A stretch of 64,000 bases of DNA from Aneurinibacillus sp. REN35 (GCF_041379945.2 NZ_JBFTXJ020000012.1:1-64000); one strand, 5' to 3'; positions 29,816 to 39,620 are shown, numbered from the stretch's first letter. Numbers and translations are program-made. The notes: generated by a model not told the origin, from the letters alone.

Positions 29816-32800
29816 CTATTTCACAAGCTCCTTTCGTTTTGCGGCTTGCAGGTATTCGCCAAGATCTACCACATCGCCTGCCTCATATCCATGTACAGCA
29901 AGATAAGAAGCGAATGTATCAAGGAACGTAAAGCACGGAATATTGAGCGCAAGAGCCAACTGCCGCAATTCAAATCCAAGACGGCCGCGCTTATTGCCGA
30001 GCGTCGGCGTATTAACGAACGCTTTAATCGAACGGCTAGCGCAGATCGCCTTTGCCTGCTCCTGTGTTTCAATAATTTCTTTAACGTCTACCCCATGTTC
30101 TGTAAGGAGGGCGGCTGTTCTCGGTGTAGCGATGATCTGTATGTCCAACTCTTTAAGCGTATGGATATGCGGGATAAACGGCTCCTTATCCTGATCCGAT
30201 AACGAAAGGAGAATCGTATCGCCTTTGATCAGCCAATCGCAGATGCCTTCCTTCCAAGCAATGGCCTTAGCGATTGCTTCCTCAACCGAATGACTTAGCC
30301 CGATGACTTCGCCGGTTGATTTCATCTCCGGCCCAAGGGCTGGATCAACCCCATTTAGCTTAATGGTAGAGAAGACAGGACCTTTTACTGCATAGAATGG
30401 AATGCGTGGCAAAATGCCTGTACCATATCCCATATCTGTAAGCTTCTCGCCCATCTGCGCCCGCGTGGCCAGTGCAACCATTGGCACTCCAGTCACCTTG
30501 CTGACAATCGGAACCGTCCGAGAGGCGCGCGGATTCACTTCTAATACATAGATCGTGCCTTCCGTGTCGATAACCAACTGAATATTAATGAGTCCGGATG
30601 CCTTCATTTCTCTAGCGATTAAAGCGGCGCTTGCGCCAATCTCTTCACGCTGCGCATCTGTAAGCTCCGGTGAAGGAAAGATCGCCATACTATCCCCTGA
30701 ATGGACGCCCGCACGCTCAATATGCTGGAAGATCCCAGGTATTAGAATATTTTCTCCATCGCAAATCGCATCCACTTCCACTTCCATACCTGACACGTAT
30801 TTATCAATCAAAAGCGGGAACAGCGCACCGGAAGATGTATACCGGTTCCAGTCTGCAAAGTATTGATCCAGCTCTTCCGGGTTGTTCAGCACAGCCATGC
30901 CTCGACCACCGATTACATAGGATGGGCGAATCAGCACTGGATAGCCCAATTCCTCAGCGACAAGATGCGCACCCTGCTGACTGTTGACACCCTGCCCCGG
31001 AATATGCGGGATGTTGAGCTTACGCAGCATCTGATAGAATAGCTCGCGGTCTTCAACCATGTCGATCGCATCAACTGATGTGCCGTATACATGTACACCG
31101 GCCTTTTGCAGTTTATCTGCTAGGTTGATTGCCGTCTGGCCGCCGAACTGTACCATTACGCCGTCCACCTGTTCCTTTTCAATTACATTCAATACATCTT
31201 CAAGCGCCAGCGGTTCAAAGTACAACTGATCTGCTGTGTTGTAATCGGTTGATACCGTCTCTGGATTGTTGTTGATGACGACAGCTGAGATTCCGTGCTT
31301 GCGCAGTGCTTTGGCTGCATGCACCGAGCAGTAGTCGAACTCAATCCCTTGACCGATACGGATCGGGCCGGAACCAAGTACAAGCACTTTCTTGCCGTCC
31401 TTCTGTACAGGTACCTCATCGCGTCCCTGCCATGTTGAATAATAATACGGTGTTGCAGCAACAAATTCAGCCGCACATGTATCGACCAGCTTATAAGCCG
31501 GAACTATGCCCCATTCCTTCAATCCGGCACGCACTTCCTCGAAACTAACTCCGCATAGGCTTGCAATCGTGCTGTCAGCGAACCCGCGCAGCTTCACTTC
31601 TTTTAGAAGCTCAGGAGTCATCTTACTCCAGCGCACATCTTTTAATGTATTTTCCAATGTAATGATGCGGGCGAGTGCGTGTAAGAAGAAGCGGTCAATC
31701 GCTGTCTTCGCATGCAGCTCCTCCACACTCATACCACGGCGCAGCGCTTCGGCAATGTAGAAAATACGCTGATCGGTCGCATCGACCAATTCCTGCTCCA
31801 TTTCCTCTTCAGTCGCATCCTTGATATAGGACATCTCAAGATGATGAGCGCCGATTTCCAAGGAACGAATGCCCTTGAGCAGTGCGCCTTCAAGCGTACG
31901 GTCAATCGACATAACCTCGCCGGTCGCCTTCATCTGCGTGCCGAGCGTACGGTCCGCATGCGGGAACTTATCGAACGGCCAGCGTGGAATTTTGGCGACG
32001 ACATAATCAATCGCCGGTTCAAAGCTTGCATACGTGTAGCCTGTAATGGGATTCACTACTTCGTCTAGATGATAGCCGAGCGCAAGCTTCGCCGCAGTGC
32101 GGGCAATCGGATATCCGGTGGCCTTGGAAGCGAGTGCTGATGAACGGCTCACACGCGGATTCACCTCGATAAGATAATACTGATCACTGTGCGGGTCTAA
32201 TGCATACTGTATGTTACAGCCGCCAACCACACCCAGCTCACGAATGACCTTGCAGGCAACCGAGCGCAGCATCTGATATTGGCGATCGGTTAATGTTTGC
32301 GAAGGCGCGAACACGATGGAGTCACCTGTATGAACGCCCACCGGGTCAAAATTCTCCATATTACATACGATGATGCACGTATCGTTTGCATCACGCATTA
32401 CTTCATATTCGATTTCTTTCCAGCCTTTAATGCTGCGTTCTATAAGAACTTGGTGAATCGGACTGGCATTCAATCCACGCTTTGTCACAGTACGCAATTC
32501 CTCTTCATCGTTGGCAAAGCCGCCACCTGCACCACCAAGCGTATAAGCTGGACGGACGATAACCGGATAACCGATCGAAGCGGCAAAGGTTACCGCATCC
32601 TCTACGGTGTTCACCGTCTCGCTCTCGGGAATCGGCTCACCGATCTCCTGCATCATCCGCTTGAATTCTTCCCGATCCTCACCGCGGATAATCGTATCAA
32701 GCGGTGTGCCGAGCAGCTTCACATCATACTTCTCTAGCACCCCTGCTTTTGATAACTCCACCGCCAGATTCAGGCCAGTCTGTCCGCCAAGCGTAGGCAG

Positions 32801-33058
32801 CACACCATCCGGGCGCTCTTTAGCAATAATTTTCTCTACCGCTTCCACTGTCAGCGGCTCCATATAAATACGATCCGCTACTTCCTCATCCGTCATGATG
32901 GTAGCCGGATTATTATTCACAAGAATGACTTCGACGCCTTCTTCACGCAGCGCTAGGCAAGCCTGAGCACCAGCGTAGTCAAATTCGGCCGCCTGCCCGA
33001 TAATGATCGGACCGGAGCCCAGTACGAGTACTTTATTAATATCGGGCAATTTAGGCAT
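29816..33058 (-). CDS. carB: CarB, carbamoyl-phosphate synthase large subunit
   Basis: Forms carbamoyl phosphate from bicarbonate, ammonia and two ATP. The 1080-residue protein has two homologous ATP-grasp halves (VLVLGSGPIIIGQAAEFDYAG and VLVLGSGPIRIGQGIEFDYC) and a C-terminal allosteric MGS-like domain (about 935-1070). It overlaps carA by eight bases. Its place inside the arg operon marks it as the arginine-dedicated copy. A pyrimidine-linked pair (pyrAA/pyrAB) would be expected elsewhere. Confidence 0.96.
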   Translation of the reverse strand: MPKLPDINKVLVLGSGPIIIGQAAEFDYAGAQACLALREEGVEVILVNNNPATIMTDEEVADRIYMEPLTVEAVEKIIAKERPDGVLPTLGGQTGLNLAVELSKAGVLEKYDVKLLGTPLDTIIRGEDREEFKRMMQEIGEPIPESETVNTVEDAVTFAASIGYPVIVRPAYTLGGAGGGFANDEEELRTVTKRGLNASPIHQVLIERSIKGWKEIEYEVMRDANDTCIIVCNMENFDPVGVHTGDSIVFAPSQTLTDRQYQMLRSVACKVIRELGVVGGCNIQYALDPHSDQYYLIEVNPRVSRSSALASKATGYPIARTAAKLALGYHLDEVVNPITGYTYASFEPAIDYVVAKIPRWPFDKFPHADRTLGTQMKATGEVMSIDRTLEGALLKGIRSLEIGAHHLEMSYIKDATEEEMEQELVDATDQRIFYIAEALRRGMSVEELHAKTAIDRFFLHALARIITLENTLKDVRWSKMTPELLKEVKLRGFADSTIASLCGVSFEEVRAGLKEWGIVPAYKLVDTCAAEFVAATPYYYSTWQGRDEVPVQKDGKKVLVLGSGPIRIGQGIEFDYCSVHAAKALRKHGISAVVINNNPETVSTDYNTADQLYFEPLALEDVLNVIEKEQVDGVMVQFGGQTAINLADKLQKAGVHVYGTSVDAIDMVEDRELFYQMLRKLNIPHIPGQGVNSQQGAHLVAEELGYPVLIRPSYVIGGRGMAVLNNPEELDQYFADWNRYTSSGALFPLLIDKYVSGMEVEVDAICDGENILIPGIFQHIERAGVHSGDSMAIFPSPELTDAQREEIGASAALIAREMKASGLINIQLVIDTEGTIYVLEVNPRASRTVPIVSKVTGVPMVALATRAQMGEKLTDMGYGTGILPRIPFYAVKGPVFSTIKLNGVDPALGPEMKSTGEVIGLSHSVEEAIAKAIAWKEGICDWLIKGDTILLSLSDQDKEPFIPHIHTLKELDIQIIATPRTAALLTEHGVDVKEIIETQEQAKAICASRSIKAFVNTPTLGNKRGRLGFELRQLALALNIPCFTFLDTFASYLAVHGYEAGDVVDLGEYLQAAKRKELVK

Positions 33059-34127
33059 AGCTCTTCTCTCCTGTTACCTGGCATTGTTGAATAAATTCAG
33101 CGAATAAGTAGCCCGTATCCTGCGGGCCAGCATGCGCTTCTGGGTGGAACTGCACAGATGCAATCGGCAGCGTCGTATGACGTACGCCTTCAACCGATTT
33201 GTCATTTACATTGCGAAAGGTCAGCTCTAACGGCGTCTTTGCCAGCGAATCTTCCTTCACGACATAGCCATGGTTTTGCGACGTAAGATAGACTTTTCCG
33301 GTGCGCATATCTTTAACCGGATGGTTGCTGCCCCGGTGTCCGTATGGCAGTCGCTCCGTATCGCAACCAAAAATAAGCGAGATCAACTGATGACCAAGAC
33401 AGATGCCCATCGTCGGATAGCTTTCAATGATTTTCTTAAGTTCTCCAAGCTGCGGAGTGATCGCCTTGGGATCTCCAGGCCCATTGGACAGAAATACGCC
33501 GTCAGGTTCAATGGCCGCAACCTCATTGTATGTTACGTCATACGGCAGCACACTTACTCGACAGCCGCCGTCCACTAAGTGCTGTAGGATTGATTTTTTA
33601 TATCCGTAATCAATCAATGCTATATGAGGTCCCTTATTTTTCATGCCGTATTTCTCGATACTGGCTACTGATACACCCGGCACTACATGGCCAGCCGGCT
33701 GCGGCGTAAAGTCCGCGAGCTTTTCTTTGTCTGTCGTCAGCAAGCCGTATACTTCGCCGTGTGTACGTACGATATGCGTAATGGCGCGTGTATCAATGCC
33801 AGATAAGCCGCCGATCCCATGCATTTCGGCAATTTCGGCCAGCGAACGGGTGCCTTCGTAGTGGCTCGGTTGCTGACACAGATCCCCCACTAGAAGCGCT
33901 CTGCAAGCAGGCTTCATACTCTCATAATCCCGCTCATTGATGCCGTAATTACCGATTAACGGATACGTAAACGTGATGATCTGACCGGCGTATGACGGGT
34001 CTGACAGCACTTCTTGATAGCCCGTCATCCCTGTATTAAATACGACTTCTCCCGTGCAATCCTGCACGCTGCCAAACCACTCGCCTTCAAATATGTCGCC
34101 TGTATTCAATACGAGGTATCCTTTCAT
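33051..34127 (-). CDS. carA: CarA, carbamoyl-phosphate synthase small subunit
   Basis: Glutaminase subunit that supplies ammonia to CarB. The 358-residue protein has an N-terminal CPSase domain (GDIFEGEWFGS, FNTGMTGYQEVLSDPSY) and a class I amidotransferase domain with the nucleophile Cys in MGICLGHQLISL and HPEA near the end. AAGGAG lies eight bases before the ATG at 34127, preferred to the GTG three codons upstream. Confidence 0.95.
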   Translation of the reverse strand: MKGYLVLNTGDIFEGEWFGSVQDCTGEVVFNTGMTGYQEVLSDPSYAGQIITFTYPLIGNYGINERDYESMKPACRALLVGDLCQQPSHYEGTRSLAEIAEMHGIGGLSGIDTRAITHIVRTHGEVYGLLTTDKEKLADFTPQPAGHVVPGVSVASIEKYGMKNKGPHIALIDYGYKKSILQHLVDGGCRVSVLPYDVTYNEVAAIEPDGVFLSNGPGDPKAITPQLGELKKIIESYPTMGICLGHQLISLIFGCDTERLPYGHRGSNHPVKDMRTGKVYLTSQNHGYVVKEDSLAKTPLELTFRNVNDKSVEGVRHTTLPIASVQFHPEAHAGPQDTGYLFAEFIQQCQVTGEKSYA

Positions 34128-34178
34128 CCCTTCCACTCCTTTATGCTAAAAAACTGAAACCATTCTGGCTCTGCAATA

Positions 34179-35351
34179 CTACACCGCTTGCGTTACTTCA
34201 TACAGTACTGTAGATAGCGTCTGCACCGCGTGATCTATCTCTTCTTCCGTAATGGTAAATGGCGGAAGAAGTCGCAACACATTCGGTCCTGCCTGCAGCA
34301 GCAAGACACCCTGCTTGCGCATGGCGGCAACCACCGAAGAAGCTTCCATCGTAAGCTCGATACCAATCATCAGGCCTCTGCCGCGCACGCTGATAATCTC
34401 ACTATGCTGTGCTGCCAATTCATTCAATTTATTTGTGAAATACGCGCCCCGCTCTTCTACCTGGGCGAGATAATTTTCTTCCTTCATTGTCTCCAATGTA
34501 GCAAGTGCTGCCGAACAAGCCAGCGGATTGCCGCCGAATGTCGTCCCATGCGTACCCGGGCCGAACGCTTCAGCCAATGCTTCCTTACCGACAATAGCCC
34601 CGATTGGAAAACCGCTGCCAAGCCCTTTGGCGATCGTAATAATATCCGGTTCCATATCATAATGTTGATAGGCAAACCATGCGCCCGTACGACCGATACC
34701 GGTCTGTACCTCATCAACAATCAACAGGAGATCATGTGCTGCACACAGTTCTTTGATATGGGCGACAAAGCCTTTGTCTGCCGGATGTACGCCGCCTTCA
34801 CCTTGTATCATCTCTAGCATGATGGCACATGTTCTATCCGTGATGGCCGCACCGAGCGCCTCTTTATCATTATACGGTACTGTAATGAACCCCTCTGGCA
34901 GCGGATCAAACCCGTCCTTGACTTTCGCCTGTCCGGTCGCTGTAAGCGTTGCGAGTGTCCGTCCGTGAAACGACTGCGCAAACGTAATGATTTCATATCG
35001 TTTTTGCTGCTTGACCTTCTGCATATAACGCCGGGCCAGCTTAATCGCGGCTTCATTCGCTTCAGCACCGCTGTTGCAGAAGAAGGCCCGATTGCCGCAT
35101 GTAAGTGAAGTCAGCACCTCCGCCAGCTTTTCCTGCACAGGAATCTCAAATAAATTCGAGCAGTGCCACAGCGTATCAAGCTGCTCCTGCACTTTTGCTT
35201 TTACCTGCTGCGGAACATTGCCAAGCGACGTAACCGCAATGCCTGCAACAAGGTCGAGGTAGCGGTTGCCCGCTTCATCCCATAGATAGCTGCCTTCTCC
35301 TTTTACGATACGAATCGGCCAGCGACCGTAATTCGGAAATAAGTGACTCAT
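34179..35351 (-). CDS. argD: ArgD, acetylornithine aminotransferase
   Basis: PLP enzyme converting N-acetylglutamate semialdehyde to N-acetylornithine. The 390-residue class III aminotransferase has the cofactor Asp in LLIVDEVQTGIGRTG and the Schiff-base Lys in IITIAKGLGSGFPIGA. Overlaps argB by four bases. Confidence 0.94.
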   Translation of the reverse strand: MSHLFPNYGRWPIRIVKGEGSYLWDEAGNRYLDLVAGIAVTSLGNVPQQVKAKVQEQLDTLWHCSNLFEIPVQEKLAEVLTSLTCGNRAFFCNSGAEANEAAIKLARRYMQKVKQQKRYEIITFAQSFHGRTLATLTATGQAKVKDGFDPLPEGFITVPYNDKEALGAAITDRTCAIMLEMIQGEGGVHPADKGFVAHIKELCAAHDLLLIVDEVQTGIGRTGAWFAYQHYDMEPDIITIAKGLGSGFPIGAIVGKEALAEAFGPGTHGTTFGGNPLACSAALATLETMKEENYLAQVEERGAYFTNKLNELAAQHSEIISVRGRGLMIGIELTMEASSVVAAMRKQGVLLLQAGPNVLRLLPPFTITEEEIDHAVQTLSTVLYEVTQAV

Positions 35352-36148
35352 TGTGCACTCACTCTGCCTTTCCTCACAATTTTGGTACCAACAGCTTCAC
35401 CAGCCGCCACCCGTGTAAGAATGCCCGGTTCATATCCATTAATAATCAGCACCTCTTCTACTGCGTGGTTGAGCGCATCCAGTGCCGCCCGTACCTTCGG
35501 AATCATGCCGCCATAGATTACACCATCTGCGATCAGTTCGTTGATTTGGAATTCATCAAGCTCTGACAGCACTTCCTTTGTTCCATTGTTATCCTGCATT
35601 ACACCCGGCACATCCGTAACCATAATCAGCCGCTTCGTGCCAACCGCACCCGCTACAGCACCAGCCGCAGTATCGGCGTTAATGTTATAGATCTGTCCTT
35701 CTACATCCATGCCAAGCGGTGCAATGACCGGAATAAAGCCTGATTGACTAAGCGCAGTGATTAACGTGGGATCTACCAGCCGAATCTCTCCTACATATCC
35801 GAGATACTTCGGTCCCTGCACCACAGTAATGGTCGCTCCATCGATGCCGCTAATACCAGCGGCACGTCCACCCGCTGCTTGAATACGGCTGACCACCTGC
35901 TTATTCGTCTGCCCAATCAGCACCATCTGCGCTACCTGCAGCGTCGCGGTATCCGTCACGCGGAGGCCGTCTACGAATCTAGGCTCAATCCCCATCTGTG
36001 TAAGTGTTGCCGAGATAGCCGGTCCGCCCCCGTGTACGATTGTCACGACCTCTCCTCTCTTCTGCAGCGCTGCTATATCTTCAAAAAAAGAGGCGGGCAG
36101 ATTCTCTAGTGTGCTGCCGCCGCATTTAATTACCAGCTGGTTTGCCAT
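35348..36148 (-). CDS. argB: ArgB, N-acetylglutamate kinase
   Basis: Phosphorylates N-acetylglutamate. The 266-residue amino-acid kinase has the N-terminal loop VIKCGGSTLEN, the GGGPAIS loop and the nucleotide region VTDVPGV. It lies 34 bases after argC. In most Bacilli argJ would fill this position, but here the gap is empty. Confidence 0.95.
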   Translation of the reverse strand: MANQLVIKCGGSTLENLPASFFEDIAALQKRGEVVTIVHGGGPAISATLTQMGIEPRFVDGLRVTDTATLQVAQMVLIGQTNKQVVSRIQAAGGRAAGISGIDGATITVVQGPKYLGYVGEIRLVDPTLITALSQSGFIPVIAPLGMDVEGQIYNINADTAAGAVAGAVGTKRLIMVTDVPGVMQDNNGTKEVLSELDEFQINELIADGVIYGGMIPKVRAALDALNHAVEEVLIINGYEPGILTRVAAGEAVGTKIVRKGRVSAQ

Positions 36149-36182
36149 TCTCTCTCCCTCTTTTCACGTATGGTATGTACGT

Positions 36183-37217
36183 TTACGGATACACCGGGGT
36201 AAATGCAAGACCTGTCGTCTCCGGAAGTCCGAACATGAGATTCATATTCTGTACCGCTTGCCCTGCAGCACCTTTCACCACATTATCAATGACCGTGAGT
36301 ACAATGACCCGGTTAACTCTCTCATCCACATGCCAGGCAATGTCACAATAATTTGAGCCGTATACTTCTTTGGTCTTCGGGTACGCGCCCGGACGAAGCC
36401 TTACAAATGGCTTTCCTTCATATGCTTTCGCAAATGCCTCACCGATCTTCTTCGCATCCGCACCCGGGCGAAGTGCTGCATATGCCGTTGTGAGAATCCC
36501 CCGATTCATCGGTACAAGATGAGGTGTAAAAGAAATCAGCGCCTCTTTGCCTGTGAGTTGGGTTAGCGTCTGCTCAATCTCCGGAGTATGTTGGTGTTTT
36601 CCTACTTTATAAGCGGAGATACTCTCGTTTACTTCACAGAAATGAGTCCCGAGCGAAGCGCCTCGGCCTGCACCGGTTACACCCGACTTCGCATCTACAA
36701 TGATAGAAGTTCCCTCAATTACATCTTCTTGTAAAAGCGGCAGCAAACTAAGCAGCGTCGCTGTCGGATAACACCCTGGGTTTGCCAGCAGATTCGTCTG
36801 TGCGATCGATTCTGCATTCCATTCCGTTAGACCGTATACAGCCTGATCAATGTACGATTGTGCTGCCGTTTCCTTACCGTACCATGCCGTGTACAATTCC
36901 GGTGTAGCAAGTCGGAAGTCACCGGATACATCAATCACTTTTAACGTACCATCCAAAAGTTGTGGGACGAGCTTACCGCTTACGCCCGATGGGGTGGCGA
37001 TAAATACTACATCCGCTTCGGCTTTTATGCGTTCGCAATCGATCTCTGCCAATTCATCTGTAAAAATATGTGTAAGGTGCGGATATACATCCTGCATCGT
37101 CTTGCCGGTTTGTGAATTTGAATATACAGCTGCAATATGTGCTTCGGGGTGTGTAAGCAGCAAGCGAACAAGCTCAACTCCACTGTATCCCGTTGCTCCG
37201 ATAATGGATATATTCAC
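36183..37217 (-). CDS. argC: ArgC, N-acetyl-gamma-glutamyl-phosphate reductase
   Basis: NADPH-dependent reduction in arginine synthesis. The 344-residue protein has the N-terminal nucleotide fold IIGATGYSGVELVRLLLTHPE, the catalytic Cys in ANPGCYPTATLLSLLPL and the later His region in HTPEIEQ. The frame extends over 40 codons upstream. A GTG at 37217 with GGAGG eight bases before it gives MNISIIGATGYSG and the family length, so I take that start. First gene of the operon. Confidence 0.94.
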   Translation of the reverse strand: MNISIIGATGYSGVELVRLLLTHPEAHIAAVYSNSQTGKTMQDVYPHLTHIFTDELAEIDCERIKAEADVVFIATPSGVSGKLVPQLLDGTLKVIDVSGDFRLATPELYTAWYGKETAAQSYIDQAVYGLTEWNAESIAQTNLLANPGCYPTATLLSLLPLLQEDVIEGTSIIVDAKSGVTGAGRGASLGTHFCEVNESISAYKVGKHQHTPEIEQTLTQLTGKEALISFTPHLVPMNRGILTTAYAALRPGADAKKIGEAFAKAYEGKPFVRLRPGAYPKTKEVYGSNYCDIAWHVDERVNRVIVLTVIDNVVKGAAGQAVQNMNLMFGLPETTGLAFTPVYP

Positions 37218-37252
37218 GTTCGTAGCCTCCATTTTTCCTGTCTCCATTAAGT

Positions 37253-37290
37253 TATGAATTATTATACGTCTTGAGGAATAATAATTCAAT
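37253..37290 (-). promoter_or_regulatory. argC promoter with two adjacent ARG boxes
   Basis: TTGAAT (37284-37289) and TATAAT (37261-37266) with 17-base spacing. ARG box 1 (37273-37290) reads ATTGAATTATTATTCCTC on the minus strand and covers the -35 box. A weaker box 2 (37253-37270) covers the -10 box, two bases away. Predicted ArgR/AhrC operator of argCBD-carAB-argF. Confidence 0.8.
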
Positions 37291-37330
37291 AGTCTTTTTG
37301 CATACCTATGCACCTGTTTGTTTATTTCAT

Positions 37331-37366
37331 AAAAAAAGAGCATATCCGCCTCATACGGAAATGCTC
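37331..37366 (-). terminator. Intrinsic terminator after the cytochrome c gene
   Basis: Minus strand GAGCATTTCCG...CGGATATGCTC followed by seven T. It isolates the arg promoter. Confidence 0.85.
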
Positions 37367-37390
37367 TCGTTCAGTAGTATGACATCTGCA

Positions 37391-37759
37391 TTATTTCTTC
37401 GTGATTAACCAATCGGCTAAAACCTTCGCATCAGCTTCGCTGACCAGACCGCCTGGCATGCCGTTTCTTCCTTTAACAATAATCGTCTTAATCTCATCAG
37501 CGCTTTTATATTTACTGCCAACCTTTGTCAGATCAGGGCCAACACCGCCCTCCAGGTTCTGACCATGACAGGAAATACATTTCCCCTGGTAGATCGCCTG
37601 TGCGTCCTTCTTCTCGCCGCTCGGTGTACCGCCAGCCTGCTCACCCTGCTGCGCCGGCTGCTCTGCTGCGCCACCCTGTTCTTTCTTTGCTGTGCCGCAG
37701 CCAGCAGCCAGCATAAGCACAAGCAGCATACTGCCTATGATAGTTGTCCATTTCTTCAT
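37391..37759 (-). CDS. Lipid-anchored cytochrome c (CccB/c551 type)
   Basis: A 122-residue protein with lipoprotein signal peptide MKKWTTIIGSMLLVLMLAAGC (lipobox LAAGC, Cys21). A low-complexity Gln/Gly-rich linker (about 22-50) and one cytochrome c domain follow. The haem motif is KCISCHGQNL and the likely distal Met is in GRNGMPGGL. It would be anchored on the outer face of the membrane and carry electrons in respiration, as small cytochromes c-551 do. Its Shine-Dalgarno lies inside a terminator-like hairpin (separate entry). Confidence 0.88.
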   Translation of the reverse strand: MKKWTTIIGSMLLVLMLAAGCGTAKKEQGGAAEQPAQQGEQAGGTPSGEKKDAQAIYQGKCISCHGQNLEGGVGPDLTKVGSKYKSADEIKTIIVKGRNGMPGGLVSEADAKVLADWLITKK

Positions 37760-37767
37760 AGAAAAAA

Positions 37768-37816
37768 CCTCCCTTGATCATGTCGCATGTCACATGCTTA
37801 GTATGATCAAGAGAGG
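37768..37816 (-). terminator. Terminator-like hairpin containing the cytochrome c Shine-Dalgarno
   Basis: Minus strand: a 14-bp stem CCTCTCTTGATCAT/ATGATCAAGGGAGG (arms 37816-37803 and 37781-37768) carries an inner GCATG/CATGC hairpin (37797-37785). Six T follow. It lies 17 bases after the transketolase C-subunit stop, so it can terminate that transcript. Its 3' arm AAGGGAGG is also the ribosome site of the cytochrome gene, eight bases from its ATG. Confidence 0.75.
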
Positions 37817-37833
37817 GGAGTTTCATAACTATC

Positions 37834-38775
37834 CTAGAGCAGTTCTTTCGCTTTAGCGGCAATATTCTCGGCTGTTAGGCCGTATTTTTGCAGCAGCTCA
37901 TCCGGCGTACCGGATTCACCAAATGTATCTTCCACGCCGACACGGCGAAGCTTGGCCGGATGCTTCTCACACAGCACTTCCGCCACAGCCGCACCCAATC
38001 CACCGTAGATATTGCACTCTTCTGCCGTAACAATTCCTTTGGTTTCCTGTGCAGCTTTAATAATGATTTCTTCATCAATCGGCTTGATGGTCGCCATGTT
38101 GATTACGCGTGCTGCGATGCCTTCCTGAGCCAGCAATTCAGCCGCTTCTACTGCAATATGTACCATCACACCGGTAGCAATGATTGCAACATCATTTCCT
38201 TCACGAATTTGCACACCTTTACCGATCTGAAATTCGTACGTATCATCAAATAACACCGGCACGCTCGGACGTCCCATCCGAATATACATCGGCCCATATG
38301 TATTCGCTGCCGCATGAATGGCCTTCTTCGTCTCTGTCGCATCTGCTGGCATAATTACCGTCATGTTCGGAATCGCACGCATTAACGCAACGTCTTCGAC
38401 TGCCTGATGCGAAGCACCGTCTTCACCAAGCGTTAGTCCCTGATGTGTAACCGCAATTTTCACATTGAGATTCGGGTAGCACACAGAGTTGCGAATCATA
38501 TCTGCTACACGCAGCGAACCAAACAGCGCGAAGGTGCTTGCAAACGGAATTTTACCGCAGGTCGCCATGCCTGCTGCCATGCCGATCATATTCGCTTCCG
38601 CAATCCCTACGTCAAAGAAACGCTCCGGAAACACTTTGCCAAAATCCGCTGTCTTCGTAGACTTTGCCAGATCGGCATCAAGTACGACAATGTCCGGATT
38701 CTCATGCCCCAATTCAACAAGAGCCTGTCCGTAGGCATCACGCGTTGCGATTTTCTTTACCGTTGTCTTCTCCAT
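37834..38775 (-). CDS. Transketolase, C-terminal subunit
   Basis: A 313-residue protein covering the pyrimidine-binding (about 1-170) and C-terminal (about 190-310) domains of transketolase. It includes the cofactor-activating Glu in FFDVGIAEANMIGMAAGM, THQGLTLGEDGASHQ and YIRMGRPSVPV. Together with the upstream N-subunit it would form the active enzyme of the pentose phosphate pathway. The frame runs further up, but AAGGGGGAG precedes the ATG at 38775, which overlaps the N-subunit stop by one base (TAATG). Confidence 0.9.
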   Translation of the reverse strand: MEKTTVKKIATRDAYGQALVELGHENPDIVVLDADLAKSTKTADFGKVFPERFFDVGIAEANMIGMAAGMATCGKIPFASTFALFGSLRVADMIRNSVCYPNLNVKIAVTHQGLTLGEDGASHQAVEDVALMRAIPNMTVIMPADATETKKAIHAAANTYGPMYIRMGRPSVPVLFDDTYEFQIGKGVQIREGNDVAIIATGVMVHIAVEAAELLAQEGIAARVINMATIKPIDEEIIIKAAQETKGIVTAEECNIYGGLGAAVAEVLCEKHPAKLRRVGVEDTFGESGTPDELLQKYGLTAENIAAKAKELL

Positions 38776-39620
38776 TATTGTGCTCCCCCTTGTGCGCGCA
38801 GTTCCGTAAGCGCTTGTTCCAACTGCTCGGCATTCGGCGCCGTACCGTGCCAGCCGCATGCGTTCTCCATATACGATACGCCTTTACCTTTTACCGTATG
38901 GGCGACGATGAACGTTGGCTGGCCTTTCACCGCTTTCGCTTCTTCAAACGCTGCGATGATTTCTTCCAGATTATGTCCATCAATCTCGATCACATGCCAG
39001 TTGAATGCGCGGAACTTATCAGCAATCGGGCCAACATTCATGATATCTTCTACGTTCCCATCGATTTGCAGATGGTTATAATCAAGAATCGCCACAAGGT
39101 TATCGAGCTTGTAATGTCCTGCCGCCATTGCAGCTTCCCATACCATGCCTTCCTGAATCTCCCCGTCGCCAAGCAGCGTATACACCCGGTAGTCACGCTG
39201 ATCTAAACGACCCGCAAGTGCCATACCATTCGCTGCGGACAGTCCCTGTCCGAGTGAACCGGTGCTTTGTTCCACACCTGGCAGCATCTTTTTGCTCGGA
39301 TGTCCCTGCAGGCGCGAATTGATTTTACGGAATGTAGCCAGCTCTTCTTTGGGCAGATAGCCTTTCTCAGCTAGCGCCGCGTACAATACCGGACTCGCAT
39401 GTCCTTTACTTAGAACAAAACGGTCACGATCCGGGTCATTCACCTTGTCGGCTCCTACGTTCATCTCATGAAAATACAGTACGGCTAAGATATCAGCCGC
39501 TGAAAGCGAGCCGCCCGGATGGCCGGAATTAGCTGCTGCCACCATTTTTACGATTTCCTGACGCATATTGTTCGCATGCTGTGCAAGCGATGCGATTGTC
39601 TCCTCTGCAATTGCCGTCAT
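38775..39620 (-). CDS. Transketolase, N-terminal subunit
   Basis: A 281-residue protein equal to the thiamine diphosphate-binding domain. It has [22 protein letters not shown], the ThDP motif [22 protein letters not shown]...AILDYNHL (given in two parts) and [18 protein letters not shown] lies before the ATG at 39620. Two-gene transketolases are common in archaea and found in some Firmicutes. Both halves are intact and coupled, so this is a true split rather than a frameshift. Confidence 0.9.
   Translation of the reverse strand: MTAIAEETIASLAQHANNMRQEIVKMVAAANSGHPGGSLSAADILAVLYFHEMNVGADKVNDPDRDRFVLSKGHASPVLYAALAEKGYLPKEELATFRKINSRLQGHPSKKMLPGVEQSTGSLGQGLSAANGMALAGRLDQRDYRVYTLLGDGEIQEGMVWEAAMAAGHYKLDNLVAILDYNHLQIDGNVEDIMNVGPIADKFRAFNWHVIEIDGHNLEEIIAAFEEAKAVKGQPTFIVAHTVKGKGVSYMENACGWHGTAPNAEQLEQALTELRAQGGAQ

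Noticed and set aside
38775-38777. Possible frameshift splitting one transketolase gene
   Set aside because: Both halves begin with their own Shine-Dalgarno and end at domain borders, so they are genuine separate subunits.
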